Shown here one piece after another: positions 8,149-16,749 of a DNA stretch of 64,000 nucleotides. The notes beneath the pieces are model-generated. The model ran no database searches. It was not told the DNA's origin and saw only the letters and a program-made list of their open reading frames with translations. The position numbers and the translations under genes are program-made. Origin of the DNA: Candidatus Avelusimicrobium gallinaceum (GTDB taxonomy: Bacteria > Elusimicrobiota > Elusimicrobia > Elusimicrobiales > Elusimicrobiaceae); contig CALUYH010000005.1 in NCBI GenBank assembly GCA_944324965.1, positions 31,585 through 95,584 of the forward strand. The letters run 5' to 3'. Numbering within the stretch: the first letter of the stretch is position 1; each line of letters begins with the position of its first letter.

Positions 8149-8778
8149 ATGGACGACATCTTGATTAAAGTTTTTTTGGCGCTGGTGCTGGGCGGCGCCT
8201 TGGGGCTGGAACGCCAGTACCACGATAAACCGGCCGGCTTCGCCACCAACTGCTTAATCTGCTTGGGGGCTATGTTGTTTACGGTATTGTCCGAATTTAT
8301 GAGCCTGCAAGACGGAGACCCGGGCCGTATTGCCGCGCAGGTGGTAACGGGCGTAGGCTTCATCGGTGCGGGGTCCATTTTGCGCGACGGGAACAAAATT
8401 TCCGGCCTGACGACCGCCGCCGGCGTGTGGCTGGTGGCCGCCATCGGGATGGCCGTCGGATACGGACAGTATTTTTGGGCGTCTGTATGCGCAGCGGCGA
8501 TTTTGGTGGTACAGCTGGGCGTGCGCAAAACACTCAAACTGATGGAGTTTGTCAAACGCTACGACACGTTCTACGTCACGTGCGACCCCAGCTGGGAAGT
8601 AGTGGACAAAATCATCCACCAGATTGAAGCACAAAATGTTACCATTTTAAAAAGTGAAGTTTCCAAACAGGACAACCGCTTTCACGTCAGTTTGGTGGCC
8701 ACTTTTACGGGGCACGATTTCCAAAACATTACCAAAGAACTGCTGGAAATGCCCGAAGTACACAGCTTGTTTAAATAA
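8149..8778 (+). CDS. MgtC/SapB-family membrane protein
   Basis: A 209-residue protein. The N-terminal half is the MgtC/SapB membrane domain with [20 protein letters not shown], the [15 protein letters not shown] motif and [17 protein letters not shown]. The C-terminal half (about 135-209) is a cytoplasmic ACT-like domain. The family is tied to Mg limitation and to control of ATP synthase or membrane potential in pathogens; the role here is inferred only. I prefer ATG 8149 over a TTG at 8134 that overlaps the preceding gene, because AAGG precedes the ATG. Confidence 0.85.
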   Translation: MDDILIKVFLALVLGGALGLERQYHDKPAGFATNCLICLGAMLFTVLSEFMSLQDGDPGRIAAQVVTGVGFIGAGSILRDGNKISGLTTAAGVWLVAAIGMAVGYGQYFWASVCAAAILVVQLGVRKTLKLMEFVKRYDTFYVTCDPSWEVVDKIIHQIEAQNVTILKSEVSKQDNRFHVSLVATFTGHDFQNITKELLEMPEVHSLFK

Positions 8779-8792
8779 CACAGGAGCCACGC

Positions 8793-9938
8793 TTGCTTAT
8801 GACCGACGACTTACAACCGATTCCGCTATTTAACCTCAAAGAACAACACGACAGTTTGAAAGACGAAATCAACCGCGCCGCCTTGGACGCACTCAACTCC
8901 ATGCGGTGGCTGCTCGGCCCACAAACCGAAAAATTTGAAGAAGAATTCGCCGCCTTAATCGGCGTGAAGCACTGCATTACCTGCTCGTCGGGCGCGAGCG
9001 CGCTGCAAATTGCCTTGAAAGCGGCCGGCATCGGCGAAGGGGACGAAGTTATCACCACGCCGTTTACGTTCATTGCCACCACGTCGTCCATTTCGCTCAC
9101 GGGTGCCAAATTTGTGTTTGCCGATATTGACCCCCGCACCTATAACCTGGACGTAAAAGACGCCGAACGCAAAATCACCAAAAAAACCAAAGCCATTTTG
9201 CCCGTGCACCTCTACGGGTATCCTGCCAATATGGATGCCTTGATGCACCTGGCCAACGAGCACGATTTGAAAGTGATTGAAGACTGCGCCCAAGCGCACC
9301 TGGCAATGGCCGACGGCGTGATGGTGGGCGGCATTGGCGACGCGGGCTGCTTTAGCTTTTACCCCAGCAAAAACCTGGGGGCCTGCGGGGACGCCGGCTG
9401 CGTGACCACCAACGACGACGAAATCGCCAACCGCTGCCGGTCCTTGCGCCACAGCGGGCGCGCCTTGGGCAAAGCCTACGAATACGATTTGGAAGGCTCT
9501 ACCTTGCGTATGGATGAAATTCAAGCGGCTATTTTGCGCGTCAAACTCCCCCACCTGGAAGAATGGACCGAAAAACGCCGCAGAGCCGCTGCCCTGTACG
9601 AGGAAGGCCTGGCCGGTGTGCCGGTCGTGCTGCCGCCTACGCCGCCCGTCGGATATGCGCAATCCTATTACGTGTACACAATTCGCGCCGAAAAGCGCGA
9701 CGAGCTGCAAGCCTTCTTAAAAGAACGCAACATCGGCTCGGCCGTGTATTACCCGGTACCGCTGTACAAACAACCCGCCTACAAAGACCGCGGTTTTAAC
9801 GCCGAGGACTTCCCCGAAGCCGAAAAAGCCGCCAAAGAAGTGTTGTCTATCCCGATGTTCCCGGAAATTACCGAAGAACAAATCCACCGCGTGTGTGAAG
9901 CCATCCGGGAATTTTACGAAAAAGACGCCACGTTGTAA
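8793..9938 (+). CDS. DegT/DnrJ/EryC1/StrS-family sugar aminotransferase
   Basis: A PLP-dependent aminotransferase of 381 residues acting on nucleotide-linked keto-sugars. Landmarks are the [13 protein letters not shown]-terminus, the cofactor-phosphate segment [12 protein letters not shown], the IEDCAQAH motif and the [15 protein letters not shown] motif whose Lys193 should bind PLP. Near the C-terminus [18 protein letters not shown] is typical of the family. The AGGAG at 8782-8786 is six bases from TTG 8793 but twelve from ATG 8799, so the TTG start is favoured. It probably makes an amino sugar for envelope glycans; the exact substrate cannot be read from sequence. Confidence 0.9.
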   Translation: MLMTDDLQPIPLFNLKEQHDSLKDEINRAALDALNSMRWLLGPQTEKFEEEFAALIGVKHCITCSSGASALQIALKAAGIGEGDEVITTPFTFIATTSSISLTGAKFVFADIDPRTYNLDVKDAERKITKKTKAILPVHLYGYPANMDALMHLANEHDLKVIEDCAQAHLAMADGVMVGGIGDAGCFSFYPSKNLGACGDAGCVTTNDDEIANRCRSLRHSGRALGKAYEYDLEGSTLRMDEIQAAILRVKLPHLEEWTEKRRRAAALYEEGLAGVPVVLPPTPPVGYAQSYYVYTIRAEKRDELQAFLKERNIGSAVYYPVPLYKQPAYKDRGFNAEDFPEAEKAAKEVLSIPMFPEITEEQIHRVCEAIREFYEKDATL

Positions 9939-9954
9939 TTTCTCTGTTTCCTCA

Positions 9955-9984
9955 AACGCCGGGTTTTTAAACCCGGCGTTTTTT
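9955..9984 (+). terminator. Terminator after the aminotransferase gene
   Basis: Twelve-bp perfect stem AACGCCGGGTTT / AAACCCGGCGTT with a two-base loop and a T run. Confidence 0.85.
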
Positions 9985-10264
9985 GTCTGCAACCATTTTC
10001 TTGTTCCCCACCCTTTTTATTAAATCCCGGTTTTCCGCTCATTTGCCCCATTTTAGAGCTTTTGAGGGTCCGTCCCCAGGTACATTTGCCCCATCTGTTT
10101 ACACAGCCCATCCGCGAAAAACCGAAAGGGCGCAAAATTTAAAAATTATCCTTATTTTTTAAGGATTTTTATTAATCATTTTTCCCCTGCACCGCTGCGG
10201 CACTTTTCGGGCAATAAAAAGCCCCGGCGCAAACCGGGGCGTGAAAAACATACGGAAAGTACAA
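9985..10264. other. Non-coding gap between convergent genes
   Basis: No gene is supported here. The gap holds a small hairpin (10148-10171, ATCCTTA/TAAGGAT with T run), the parB-side terminator (10215-10240), and a stretch around 10066-10100 containing GGGTCCGTCCCCAGG that resembles debris seen near REP/RAYT elements. No transposase was found. Confidence 0.5.
10215..10240 (-). terminator. Terminator of the parAB unit
   Basis: Minus-strand GCCCCGG and CCGGGGC pair across a six-base loop and are followed by a T run, 25 bases after the parB stop. Confidence 0.8.
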
Positions 10265-11167
10265 TTACAGCATTTTATTTTTTAAGCGGCTGGCAATGTT
10301 GTCCAATTCATCCAACGAATGGTAATGAATCACCAGTGTGCCTTTTTTCATATTCTTGCCGTATTTTACTTCCACCTTGGTGCCCAGCGCGGTTTGAAGT
10401 TCGTTTTCAAACGAGGCAACTTCCACCGGTTTGGCGGTTTTATCCGCCTTTTTGGCCGGGAACATCAGCGCGGCGCGGGCGGCGTCTTCGGCCTGGCGGA
10501 CGGACATTTTGGTTTTGCACATCTTTTTAAAGAGGATGTCCCGTTTGGCGGGGTCCGTCACCATTAAGAGGGCGCGGCCGTGCCCTTCGGATAACGTGCC
10601 TTCCTGCAGGGCCTGTTGGATTTCCGGCTCCAGGTCCAGCAGACGCAGCGCGTTGGAAATGGCTGCCTTGGACTTGCCGCAATACGAGGCCAAATCCGTC
10701 TGCGTAATGTAAAATTTGCTCATCAAATTGCGGTAGCCGAGGGCCGTTTCAATGGGGTTTAAGTCTTCGCGCTGGATGTTTTCAATCAAGGCCAGGGCGC
10801 ACATTTCCTGGTCGCCCAGGTGCTTGTGCACAATGGCGTCAATTTCCGTCATCCCCGCCAATTGCGTCGCGCGGAAGCGGCGTTCCCCTACTACGATTTC
10901 GTATTTATCCAAACTGGCATCGTACACTACCACAATCGGCTGCGTAAGGCCGTGCTCTTTAATGGATTGGGCCAGCTCCTGGAGTTTTTCTTCATCAAAT
11001 ACGCGGCGCGGCTGAAAGCGGTTGGGCACGATTTTGCTGATGGCAATCCGTGTGACGCTCATCCCCGGGGTTTGCAGCTGTTGGGCTTGCTCCGCGGGCA
11101 TTTGCATCACTTCTTGCGTTTGTTTAATTAAGGCGTCTAAGCCTTTTCCTAAAGCCTGTCTGGACAT
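10265..11167 (-). CDS. parB: Chromosome-partitioning protein ParB
   Basis: A 300-residue ParB/Spo0J protein that loads at parS sites and spreads as a CTP-dependent clamp. The N-terminus MSRQALGKGLDALI is the ParA-contacting segment. The VGERRFRATQLAG segment is the CTPase/arginine-patch box, NIQREDLNPIETA precedes the helix-turn-helix (about 140-165, QTDLASYCGKSKAAISNALRL region), and a C-terminal dimer domain follows. I chose ATG 11167, eight bases after GGAGG, rather than a TTG at 11182 inside parA. It lies four bases after parA, and three parS-like palindromes lie upstream. Confidence 0.95.
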   Translation of the reverse strand: MSRQALGKGLDALIKQTQEVMQMPAEQAQQLQTPGMSVTRIAISKIVPNRFQPRRVFDEEKLQELAQSIKEHGLTQPIVVVYDASLDKYEIVVGERRFRATQLAGMTEIDAIVHKHLGDQEMCALALIENIQREDLNPIETALGYRNLMSKFYITQTDLASYCGKSKAAISNALRLLDLEPEIQQALQEGTLSEGHGRALLMVTDPAKRDILFKKMCKTKMSVRQAEDAARAALMFPAKKADKTAKPVEVASFENELQTALGTKVEVKYGKNMKKGTLVIHYHSLDELDNIASRLKNKML

Positions 11168-11171
11168 CTGG

Positions 11172-12005
11172 TTATCCTCCAAAATCGTAGTTCAAGGGCA
11201 TTTCACCCGTCATTTTAAAATCTTTGTACATCTGCGCGTCGGCCCCGCGGCGGGTTAAAAATTCAATGGCCAACTGGATGTAGGCGCTGGCACCGCGGCA
11301 GGCGGGGTCGTAATCAAAAATGGATTGCCCGAAACTGGGCGCCTCGGCCAAGCGGATATTGCGCGGAATAGGCGTTTTGTAAATCTTGTCGCCAAAGAAA
11401 CGGCTGACTTCCGCCAACACTTGTTTGGACAGATTCATACGGGCATCGTACATCGTCAGCACGCCGCCGTCCATTTTCAGGTTAGGGTGCAAAAATTGTT
11501 TGATTTTGGCCACGGTGTTCATAAAGTGGGCCAATCCTTCCAGGGCGTAGTATTCGCACTGGACGGGCGTAATCACACTGTCGGCCGCCATCATGGCGTT
11601 CAAGGTAAGCAACCCCAGGGAAGGCGGGCAATCAATGACAATATACTTATACATATTGCGCAGCGGCGTCAATGCATCCTTGAGCATATTTTCCCGGCCG
11701 CGGACGTTCACCAGTTCCACTTCGGCACCGGCTAAATCCTTGCAGGCAGGCAACACATCCAGCATTTCGCTGGAAGTCTGGCGGACAACTTGTTCAAACT
11801 TGGCCGTTTGGGTAAGCAGGTGATAAACGGATTTTTCGCCGTCAGCCACCGTTACTCCCAACCCGGACCCTGCGTTTCCCTGCGGGTCAAAATCTACCAG
11901 TAAGACTTCCTGGTCCAAGCACGCCAAAGCATAAGACAGATTGATAGCAGTAGTGGTTTTGCCTACGCCGCCTTTCTGGTTGGCTACGACGACTATTTCT
12001 CCCAT
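11172..12005 (-). CDS. parA: Chromosome-partitioning ATPase ParA (Soj)
   Basis: A 277-residue ParA-type ATPase working with ParB in origin segregation. The deviant Walker A NQKGGVGKTTTAINL is at residues 9-23, the Walker A' DFDPQGNAGSGLG at 38-50 and the Walker B region YIVIDCPPSLGLLTLNAM near the middle. GGAGGAG precedes ATG 12005. Two TGTTTTCACGTGAAAACA palindromes lie 68-132 bases upstream, so ParB bound there could also affect parA transcription. Closest to chromosomal rather than plasmid ParA, in keeping with the nearby dnaA. Confidence 0.96.
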   Translation of the reverse strand: MGEIVVVANQKGGVGKTTTAINLSYALACLDQEVLLVDFDPQGNAGSGLGVTVADGEKSVYHLLTQTAKFEQVVRQTSSEMLDVLPACKDLAGAEVELVNVRGRENMLKDALTPLRNMYKYIVIDCPPSLGLLTLNAMMAADSVITPVQCEYYALEGLAHFMNTVAKIKQFLHPNLKMDGGVLTMYDARMNLSKQVLAEVSRFFGDKIYKTPIPRNIRLAEAPSFGQSIFDYDPACRGASAYIQLAIEFLTRRGADAQMYKDFKMTGEMPLNYDFGG

Positions 12006-12072
12006 ATCTCCTCCTGTATAAGTATACTTATATTAAACATTAATTAGGTGTTAAAAGCAATACAGGGGCGTG

Positions 12073-12090
12073 TGTTTTCACGTGAAAACA
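12073..12090. promoter_or_regulatory. parS-like site 1
   Basis: Perfect 18-bp palindrome TGTTTTCACGTGAAAACA. The textbook parS is TGTTTCACGTGAAACA, so each arm here has one extra T/A around the CACGTG core. It lies upstream of parA. Confidence 0.85.
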
Positions 12091-12119
12091 AGCCCCTAAA
12101 AGCAGTAATGTGTGCCACG

Positions 12120-12137
12120 TGTTTTCACGTGAAAACA
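12120..12137. promoter_or_regulatory. parS-like site 2
   Basis: Second perfect copy of TGTTTTCACGTGAAAACA, 47 bp from site 1, next to the lepB stop. Confidence 0.85.
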
Positions 12138-12140
12138 GCA

Positions 12141-13109
12141 CTATTTGATGAGCCCCATCCGGCTGGGCGGCCAATGGATAAACCAGGCTTTTCCTTTGAT
12201 GTTCTCGCGCGGGACCGGGCCCCAAAAGCGGGAATCACAGGAATCATCCCGGTTGTCCCCCATCACAAAATAGGTTCCTTCCGGCACCGTCACCGGGCCG
12301 AAAGAATCACGCAGATAAAATCCTAAATAGTTATCCAACAGGTGGTCCTGCCAGACTTGTTGGTATTGCTCCGGGTCTTCCGGCGCCTCATAGGGCAGAC
12401 GCTCCACATCCTGGTACAGTTCATAGGGCTGTTCGGGCAACTGTACCCCATTCACCCACGGACGCCCGTTAATTACCTGCACGGTGTCCCCCGGCATAGC
12501 AATCACGCGTTTGACAAAATCCTTGCCGTACTGGCTGCCGCCGCAATTTTGCTGTTGGCGGTCTTTCGCCGGGAATTGAAAGACTACAATATCCCCCGGT
12601 TTAATATCTTCAAACGCGCCAAAGCGGATGTCCGTAAGCGGAATACGGAACCCGTATACGGCTTTATTGACAAATAAATGGTCCCCTTCCAGCAAGGTAT
12701 TATGCATAGAGGCCGAGGGAATTTTGAACGCCTGGACAAAAAAGAACATCACAAACGCCGCCACAAATCCGGCAAAATAAACCGTATTGCTCCATTCCAA
12801 ATCTGCTTTCATCAGGCTTTCTTGTTTTTTGGCGTTTGCCTGTTGGCCCTTTACATAGCCGCACCCCGCACACACCGCCGCACACACCAAGCTGCCAATA
12901 ATCTGGCTGGCCGTGACCGGTTCGCCCGCTCCCCCCCGCAGTACAAACAACAGCAGGTAGGCGGCACACAGAATAATTAAAAATAAAAACGATGCATGCC
13001 ACCAGCCAAAAGCATTCGGGGTGGCCAGTTTGTTATGTTTTTTTAAGTAGCGGGTGAGCAAAGTGAATGCGTACATCACGCACGCGGCAATAAAAAGACG
13101 TTGTTCCAT
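12141..13109 (-). CDS. lepB: Signal peptidase I
   Basis: A membrane serine protease of 322 residues that removes signal peptides from exported proteins. Hydrophobic segments occupy about residues 40-60, 66-83 and 110-128. The catalytic Ser is in PSASMHNTL (Ser134) and the general-base Lys in KDFVKRVIAMPGDTV (Lys200). The late GTYFVMGDNRDDSCDSRFWG box is the family signature. TAGGAG precedes ATG 13109. It lies between a glycosyltransferase and parA on the same strand and is flanked by parS-like sites. The protein is longer than minimal enzymes owing to the extra N-terminal membrane segments. Confidence 0.95.
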   Translation of the reverse strand: MEQRLFIAACVMYAFTLLTRYLKKHNKLATPNAFGWWHASFLFLIILCAAYLLLFVLRGGAGEPVTASQIIGSLVCAAVCAGCGYVKGQQANAKKQESLMKADLEWSNTVYFAGFVAAFVMFFFVQAFKIPSASMHNTLLEGDHLFVNKAVYGFRIPLTDIRFGAFEDIKPGDIVVFQFPAKDRQQQNCGGSQYGKDFVKRVIAMPGDTVQVINGRPWVNGVQLPEQPYELYQDVERLPYEAPEDPEQYQQVWQDHLLDNYLGFYLRDSFGPVTVPEGTYFVMGDNRDDSCDSRFWGPVPRENIKGKAWFIHWPPSRMGLIK

Positions 13110-13116
13110 AAGGCTC

Positions 13117-14232
13117 CTATCGGGTGGTTTTCACGTGAAAACTGCCCGTTATAAGTTGTTGATAAAGGTGTTGATATTGTGGAGAAGTCTGCGTAATCCG
13201 CTCGGAAATACGACGGGACTCCCCACTCATTTCCAGGCGGCGGGAAGCACTTTGGGCGGCCTCGGTTAAAAAGCAGCTTAACAGTGTAATATCCCCCGGG
13301 GTAAACACAAAGCCGTTCTTGCCGTGTTCCACCCACAGCGGCATATCCCCCACGCGGCTGACGATACACGGCAACCCGACCCGCAGGGCTTCCAGCAGGG
13401 CCAACGGCAAGGATTCTTCCACCGAAGGAAGCACAAATACGTCCGCCATATTCAGCCAACCATTTACGTCCGTTTGTGCCCCCGCCAGCAACACTTTTCC
13501 CTCCATGTGGTTGGCTTGGATATAGGCCTCCAGCTTTTCCCGCTCCGGGCCCTCCCCTACGTACACCAACCGGGCGTCCTCACACGTGCGGGCTACGTTG
13601 CGGAATGCTTGCAGCAAGGTGAGCGGGTCCTTTACCGGGGCCAAACGTGCCACACTGATAAACACGACCTCTTTCTCCGTATATCCGTGTTCTTTCCGCA
13701 TACGGCTGCGAAGGGCCGTATCCGAATAAAATACGGTAGGGTCTGCCCCGTTCGGGAGCAGGTAGACTTTGTCTTTTGCGTATTTTTGTTTTTCCACCAA
13801 ATAGCGCGCGGTAGAGAACGATTCCGCTACCGTCAGCGTATCCAAATCTTTCAGCAAGCGGTCTAGCCAACGCAACAACAACGATTTTTTGGCAAAATCA
13901 AAATGCGGCGTGGTAACGAGTTTAACCTTTTTCCCTGCGCAGGCCACCCGGGTATATTCCATCCCACGGTAGAGCAGGGCGTGCACAATATCCGGCTGAA
14001 AGGAGATGACTTCATCCGCGATTTGGCGGATGACGCGGCTTTGGTGGAGGCCATGCATATTGAGCGTCTTTACTTCCGCCCCGGCCTGCTGCATTTCCTG
14101 CGCCACAGGACCCAACGGCTTTAACGAAAGTACGCGGACCGTATTTTCCGGCGCCATAAAACGCACCAAGTCTGACAAGGCTTTTTCCGCCCCGCCGGTT
14201 TCGGTGGAAGTAATGACATACAAAAGTTTCAT
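13117..14232 (-). CDS. Glycosyltransferase family 4 (GT-B fold)
   Basis: A 371-residue glycosyltransferase probably using a nucleotide sugar to build envelope glycans. The N-terminal domain begins KLLYVITSTETGGAEKAL, typical of GT4 enzymes. The C-terminal domain shows FISVARLAPVKDPLTLL, LVYVGEGPEREKLE, the ADVFVLPSVEESLPLALLEAL donor-binding segment with E-x7-E spacing, and LPCIVSRVGDMPLWVEHGKNGF. Acceptor and sugar are unknown. TATAAT lies six bases before its ATG with no ribosome site, suggesting a leaderless mRNA. Its last codons (FHVKT) are part of a parS-like palindrome. Confidence 0.88.
   Translation of the reverse strand: MKLLYVITSTETGGAEKALSDLVRFMAPENTVRVLSLKPLGPVAQEMQQAGAEVKTLNMHGLHQSRVIRQIADEVISFQPDIVHALLYRGMEYTRVACAGKKVKLVTTPHFDFAKKSLLLRWLDRLLKDLDTLTVAESFSTARYLVEKQKYAKDKVYLLPNGADPTVFYSDTALRSRMRKEHGYTEKEVVFISVARLAPVKDPLTLLQAFRNVARTCEDARLVYVGEGPEREKLEAYIQANHMEGKVLLAGAQTDVNGWLNMADVFVLPSVEESLPLALLEALRVGLPCIVSRVGDMPLWVEHGKNGFVFTPGDITLLSCFLTEAAQSASRRLEMSGESRRISERITQTSPQYQHLYQQLITGSFHVKTTR
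13127..13142. promoter_or_regulatory. parS-like site 3, inside the glycosyltransferase 3' end
   Basis: GTTTTCACGTGAAAAC, a perfect 16-bp palindrome identical to the core of sites 1 and 2, lies within the last codons of the glycosyltransferase gene, about 1 kb from site 2. Confidence 0.8.
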
Positions 14233-14237
14233 ACGTT

Positions 14238-14243
14238 TATTAT
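14238..14243 (-). promoter_or_regulatory. -10 box of a leaderless glycosyltransferase promoter
   Basis: TATAAT on the minus strand, six bases before ATG 14232, with no clear -35 hexamer and no Shine-Dalgarno sequence. Confidence 0.55.
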
Positions 14244-14294
14244 ACTAAAGTTTCGTTGAAGGGCCGGGCTAAATCCGGCCGCTTACAGAGCCAA

Positions 14295-14321
14295 AAAAGG
14301 GCTTCCGAAAGAAGCCCTTTT
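14295..14321 (-). terminator. Terminator of the oxidative-stress cluster
   Basis: AAAAGGGCTTC and GAAGCCCTTTT form an 11-bp stem; on the minus strand it is followed by further T. It lies downstream of rubredoxin. Confidence 0.8.
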
Positions 14322-14377
14322 GGGATTGTAAAAAAATACTTAAATTTTAAGGATTTTTTGCAAAACTGCCCCAAAAT

Positions 14378-14539
14378 TTAATTTTCCGGCTTGAACTGGT
14401 CCTTTCCTACCCCGCAAACCGGGCATACCCAATCCTCTTTTACATCTTCCCACTTGGTTCCGGCCGGCACGCCGTGTTCCGGGTCACCCACTGCGGGATC
14501 GTAAACATAACCACAAATTTCACATACATATTTTACCAT
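14378..14539 (-). CDS. Rubredoxin
   Basis: A 53-residue rubredoxin, a one-electron carrier with a single iron bound by four Cys. Both CxxC pairs are visible: [10 protein letters not shown] (Cys6, Cys9) and [11 protein letters not shown] (Cys39, Cys42). The usual aromatic and acidic residues [16 protein letters not shown] lie between. A GGAGG sequence precedes ATG 14539. It is the last gene of the minus-strand series Tpx, desulfoferrodoxin, flavodiiron protein, flavoredoxin-like protein, rubredoxin. It is the likely electron donor to the flavodiiron protein and to desulfoferrodoxin. Confidence 0.96.
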   Translation of the reverse strand: MVKYVCEICGYVYDPAVGDPEHGVPAGTKWEDVKEDWVCPVCGVGKDQFKPEN

Positions 14540-14574
14540 AAGGATTTCCTCCCCTTGTGTTGTTAAAAATAATT

Positions 14575-15087
14575 TTACAAATGCGTCGCCCCGGCCGGCG
14601 TTTTGCCTTTGATGACATGGTGATAATAATCGTACGTCAAGGCAATGCCGTTGGGGTGGAGCACGCCGGCGTCTTTCACCTCGCCGATGAACAGCGTATG
14701 CGTGCCGACGTCCACCTGTTGGGCTACCTGTACTTCCATATACGAAAGCGTATGCTCCGTAACAATCGGGCAGCCCAGTGCGCCCATTTTGTAGGGCACG
14801 TTGGCAAATTTATCAAAGGTGCGCCCCGTGCGAAAACCGAAAATGCCGATAAACGGCAACGTGGTGGCTTGCTCCAGCGGCATAGCGGCAAAGACACCGC
14901 TTTTAACAATCAGTTCGTGCGTTAAACTGTTTTTATTGACGGAAATAGCCACCCGCGGCGGTTCGGCCGTCACCTGGAAAACGGTGTTTACAATCAGGCC
15001 GTTTTTCTTTTCGCCGTCGGCCGTCGTAACGATGTACAAACCGTACGTCACATACTGCAAGCCGTCGTTAATGTCTTGCACGGACAT
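14575..15087 (-). CDS. Flavoredoxin-like flavin reductase-domain protein
   Basis: A 170-residue FMN-binding split-barrel protein of the flavin reductase family. The N-terminus [21 protein letters not shown] and the segment [15 protein letters not shown] match the flavoredoxin/Hrb N-terminal domain. In Moorella-type Hrb such a domain is fused to rubredoxin and passes NADH electrons to flavodiiron protein. Here the two parts are separate neighbouring genes, flanking the same FprA-type partner. Probable role: NAD(P)H to FMN to rubredoxin to FprA. The exact donor is inferred from context. Confidence 0.82.
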   Translation of the reverse strand: MSVQDINDGLQYVTYGLYIVTTADGEKKNGLIVNTVFQVTAEPPRVAISVNKNSLTHELIVKSGVFAAMPLEQATTLPFIGIFGFRTGRTFDKFANVPYKMGALGCPIVTEHTLSYMEVQVAQQVDVGTHTLFIGEVKDAGVLHPNGIALTYDYYHHVIKGKTPAGATHL

Positions 15088-15096
15088 AATGCGCTC

Positions 15097-16293
15097 CTAT
15101 TTTACTTTTTCGGCCAACTTGCGGCTGACCGTTAAGCCCAATTCGCGGCAGGCTTGTTTGATGTTCTCGTCGGGCACGAACGGCGATTTGATGGCCGGGG
15201 ACACGATTTCCACCTGCATGCTTTCCAGCGTTTTGGTCAGTTCGTCCACCGGGGAACCGTTCCACCCGTACGAGCCGAACGCCGCGCCGATGAGGCCTTT
15301 TTTGCGCAGGCCTTTTAAGTAGCACAGCACGTCGGCCATGGCCGGGAAAATCTGGCTGTTGAGCACCGGAGAACCAATCAACAAGGCACCGGCGTCCAAG
15401 AGTTCGGTGGCCACGTCGCTGCGGTGATTGGAATGCATAGAAAGCTGTTTGACTTCCGTCCCCCCCGCACGCAGGCCTTCGGTGATGTAGTTGGCCATTT
15501 TTTCGGTGCTGCCCCACATCGTATCGTACACGACGAGCGCTTTGTTTTTGGGCGCTTGCGTGGCCCATTTGGCATACAAATTGATGATTTTAGACGGGTC
15601 TTTGCGCCACACAAAACCGTGGTCCGGCGCAATCAGGCGCGGAGACAAGCCCATCTTTTGCACTTGCGCCAAAAAGCGTAGCACAATGTCGGAATACGGC
15701 AACACAATGTTGGCGTAGTATTTTTCCGCCTCGTAGAGCCACAGGCGTTCTTCGTTCTCGTCGTCAAACAGTTTGCTTGTGGCGTAGTGCATACCGAATA
15801 CGTCGTTGGTGAACAGGACGTTTTCTTTTTCCAGATACGAAAACATACTGTCCGGCCAGTGCAGCATGCGCGCTTCCACAAACGAAATCGTATCGCCGCC
15901 GACGTCAATGCGGTCGCCGGTTTTGACGGTTTTTAATTTCAAATCACAGTGGAACTGGGCGGTAATGTCTTTAAACCCCATGGCCGAAACGTATACTTCG
16001 TCGGGCTGAATATAATTGACCGCCTGGGGCAGAGCGCCCGAGTGGTCCATTTCCGAATGGTTAGAAATGATGATTTTAATTTTTTTCGGGTCAATTACGC
16101 TTTGGATGCGTTCCATCATTTCGCCGTAAAATTCTTTTTTTACCGTATCCACCAGGGTGGGTTTTTCCCCCATCACCAAATAGGCGTTGTACGTTGTGCC
16201 GCGCTTGGTGGAATAACCGTGAAAATCCCGGATGTTCCAATCAATCGCACCGACCCAATACACGTGTTCTGAAATTTTTACCGCTTCCATCAT
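15097..16293 (-). CDS. fprA: A-type flavodiiron protein (FprA-like oxygen/NO reductase)
   Basis: A 398-residue flavodiiron protein reducing O2 to water, or NO to N2O, without forming superoxide. The N-terminal metallo-beta-lactamase-like domain carries the diiron ligands: NHSEMDHSG (His79, Glu81, Asp83, His84), LHWPDSM (His145), TNDVFG (Asp164) and APDHGF (His225). The C-terminal flavodoxin domain (about 250-398) begins KALVVYDTMWGSTEKMAN, the FMN phosphate loop. It starts ATGATG at 16293; the second ATG is equally possible. It is the core of an anaerobe oxygen-detoxification cluster. Confidence 0.95.
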   Translation of the reverse strand: MMEAVKISEHVYWVGAIDWNIRDFHGYSTKRGTTYNAYLVMGEKPTLVDTVKKEFYGEMMERIQSVIDPKKIKIIISNHSEMDHSGALPQAVNYIQPDEVYVSAMGFKDITAQFHCDLKLKTVKTGDRIDVGGDTISFVEARMLHWPDSMFSYLEKENVLFTNDVFGMHYATSKLFDDENEERLWLYEAEKYYANIVLPYSDIVLRFLAQVQKMGLSPRLIAPDHGFVWRKDPSKIINLYAKWATQAPKNKALVVYDTMWGSTEKMANYITEGLRAGGTEVKQLSMHSNHRSDVATELLDAGALLIGSPVLNSQIFPAMADVLCYLKGLRKKGLIGAAFGSYGWNGSPVDELTKTLESMQVEIVSPAIKSPFVPDENIKQACRELGLTVSRKLAEKVK

Positions 16294-16350
16294 AAATACA
16301 TTCTCCTCTGGCTAAACAACGCCCCCCGCACAAGCGGAGGGCGTGCTAAA

Positions 16351-16737
16351 TTAGTTGGCTTTTTCCCACAGCCCGTGCAAATTGCAATACTCGCGCGCGA
16401 TGACTTTTTCCGCCTTGGTTTCAAAAACGGCTTCGGGCGCGTCGCCGGGTTTTAAGTGTTTGCGCATCACTTTGCCGCATTCGGTGCACACGAGTTCAAT
16501 CCATTCAATATAGTGCGCTTCCAACATCGGGTGCGCTACGCTGCCTACTTTCACGCGGTAGCCGCCTTCAATTTTTTCAATCACGGGGACGTGTTTTTCC
16601 GTCGCACCGTCGGTAGTACCGGCGTTTTGCAGTTTCATCGGTTGGCCGCAGCACACCAGTTCCCCCCCGCCTGCGTGCACGACTTCCACCATATTGCCGC
16701 AAACGGAGCATTTATAAATTTCATTTACTTTCGTCAT
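16351..16737 (-). CDS. dfx: Desulfoferrodoxin (superoxide reductase, two-iron class)
   Basis: A 128-residue superoxide reductase that reduces superoxide to peroxide without releasing oxygen. The N-terminal desulforedoxin-like domain has its four Cys (C10, C13, C29, C30; [16 protein letters not shown] then VCCGQPM). The catalytic centre II ligands are present: Glu47 and His49 in EKHVPVIEK, His69 and His75 in [13 protein letters not shown], and Cys118/His121 in EYCNLHGLW. It lies between Tpx, which would remove the peroxide produced, and the flavodiiron protein. Rubredoxin two genes downstream is the likely donor. Confidence 0.96.
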   Translation of the reverse strand: MTKVNEIYKCSVCGNMVEVVHAGGGELVCCGQPMKLQNAGTTDGATEKHVPVIEKIEGGYRVKVGSVAHPMLEAHYIEWIELVCTECGKVMRKHLKPGDAPEAVFETKAEKVIAREYCNLHGLWEKAN

Positions 16738-16749
16738 ATTTGTTTCTCC

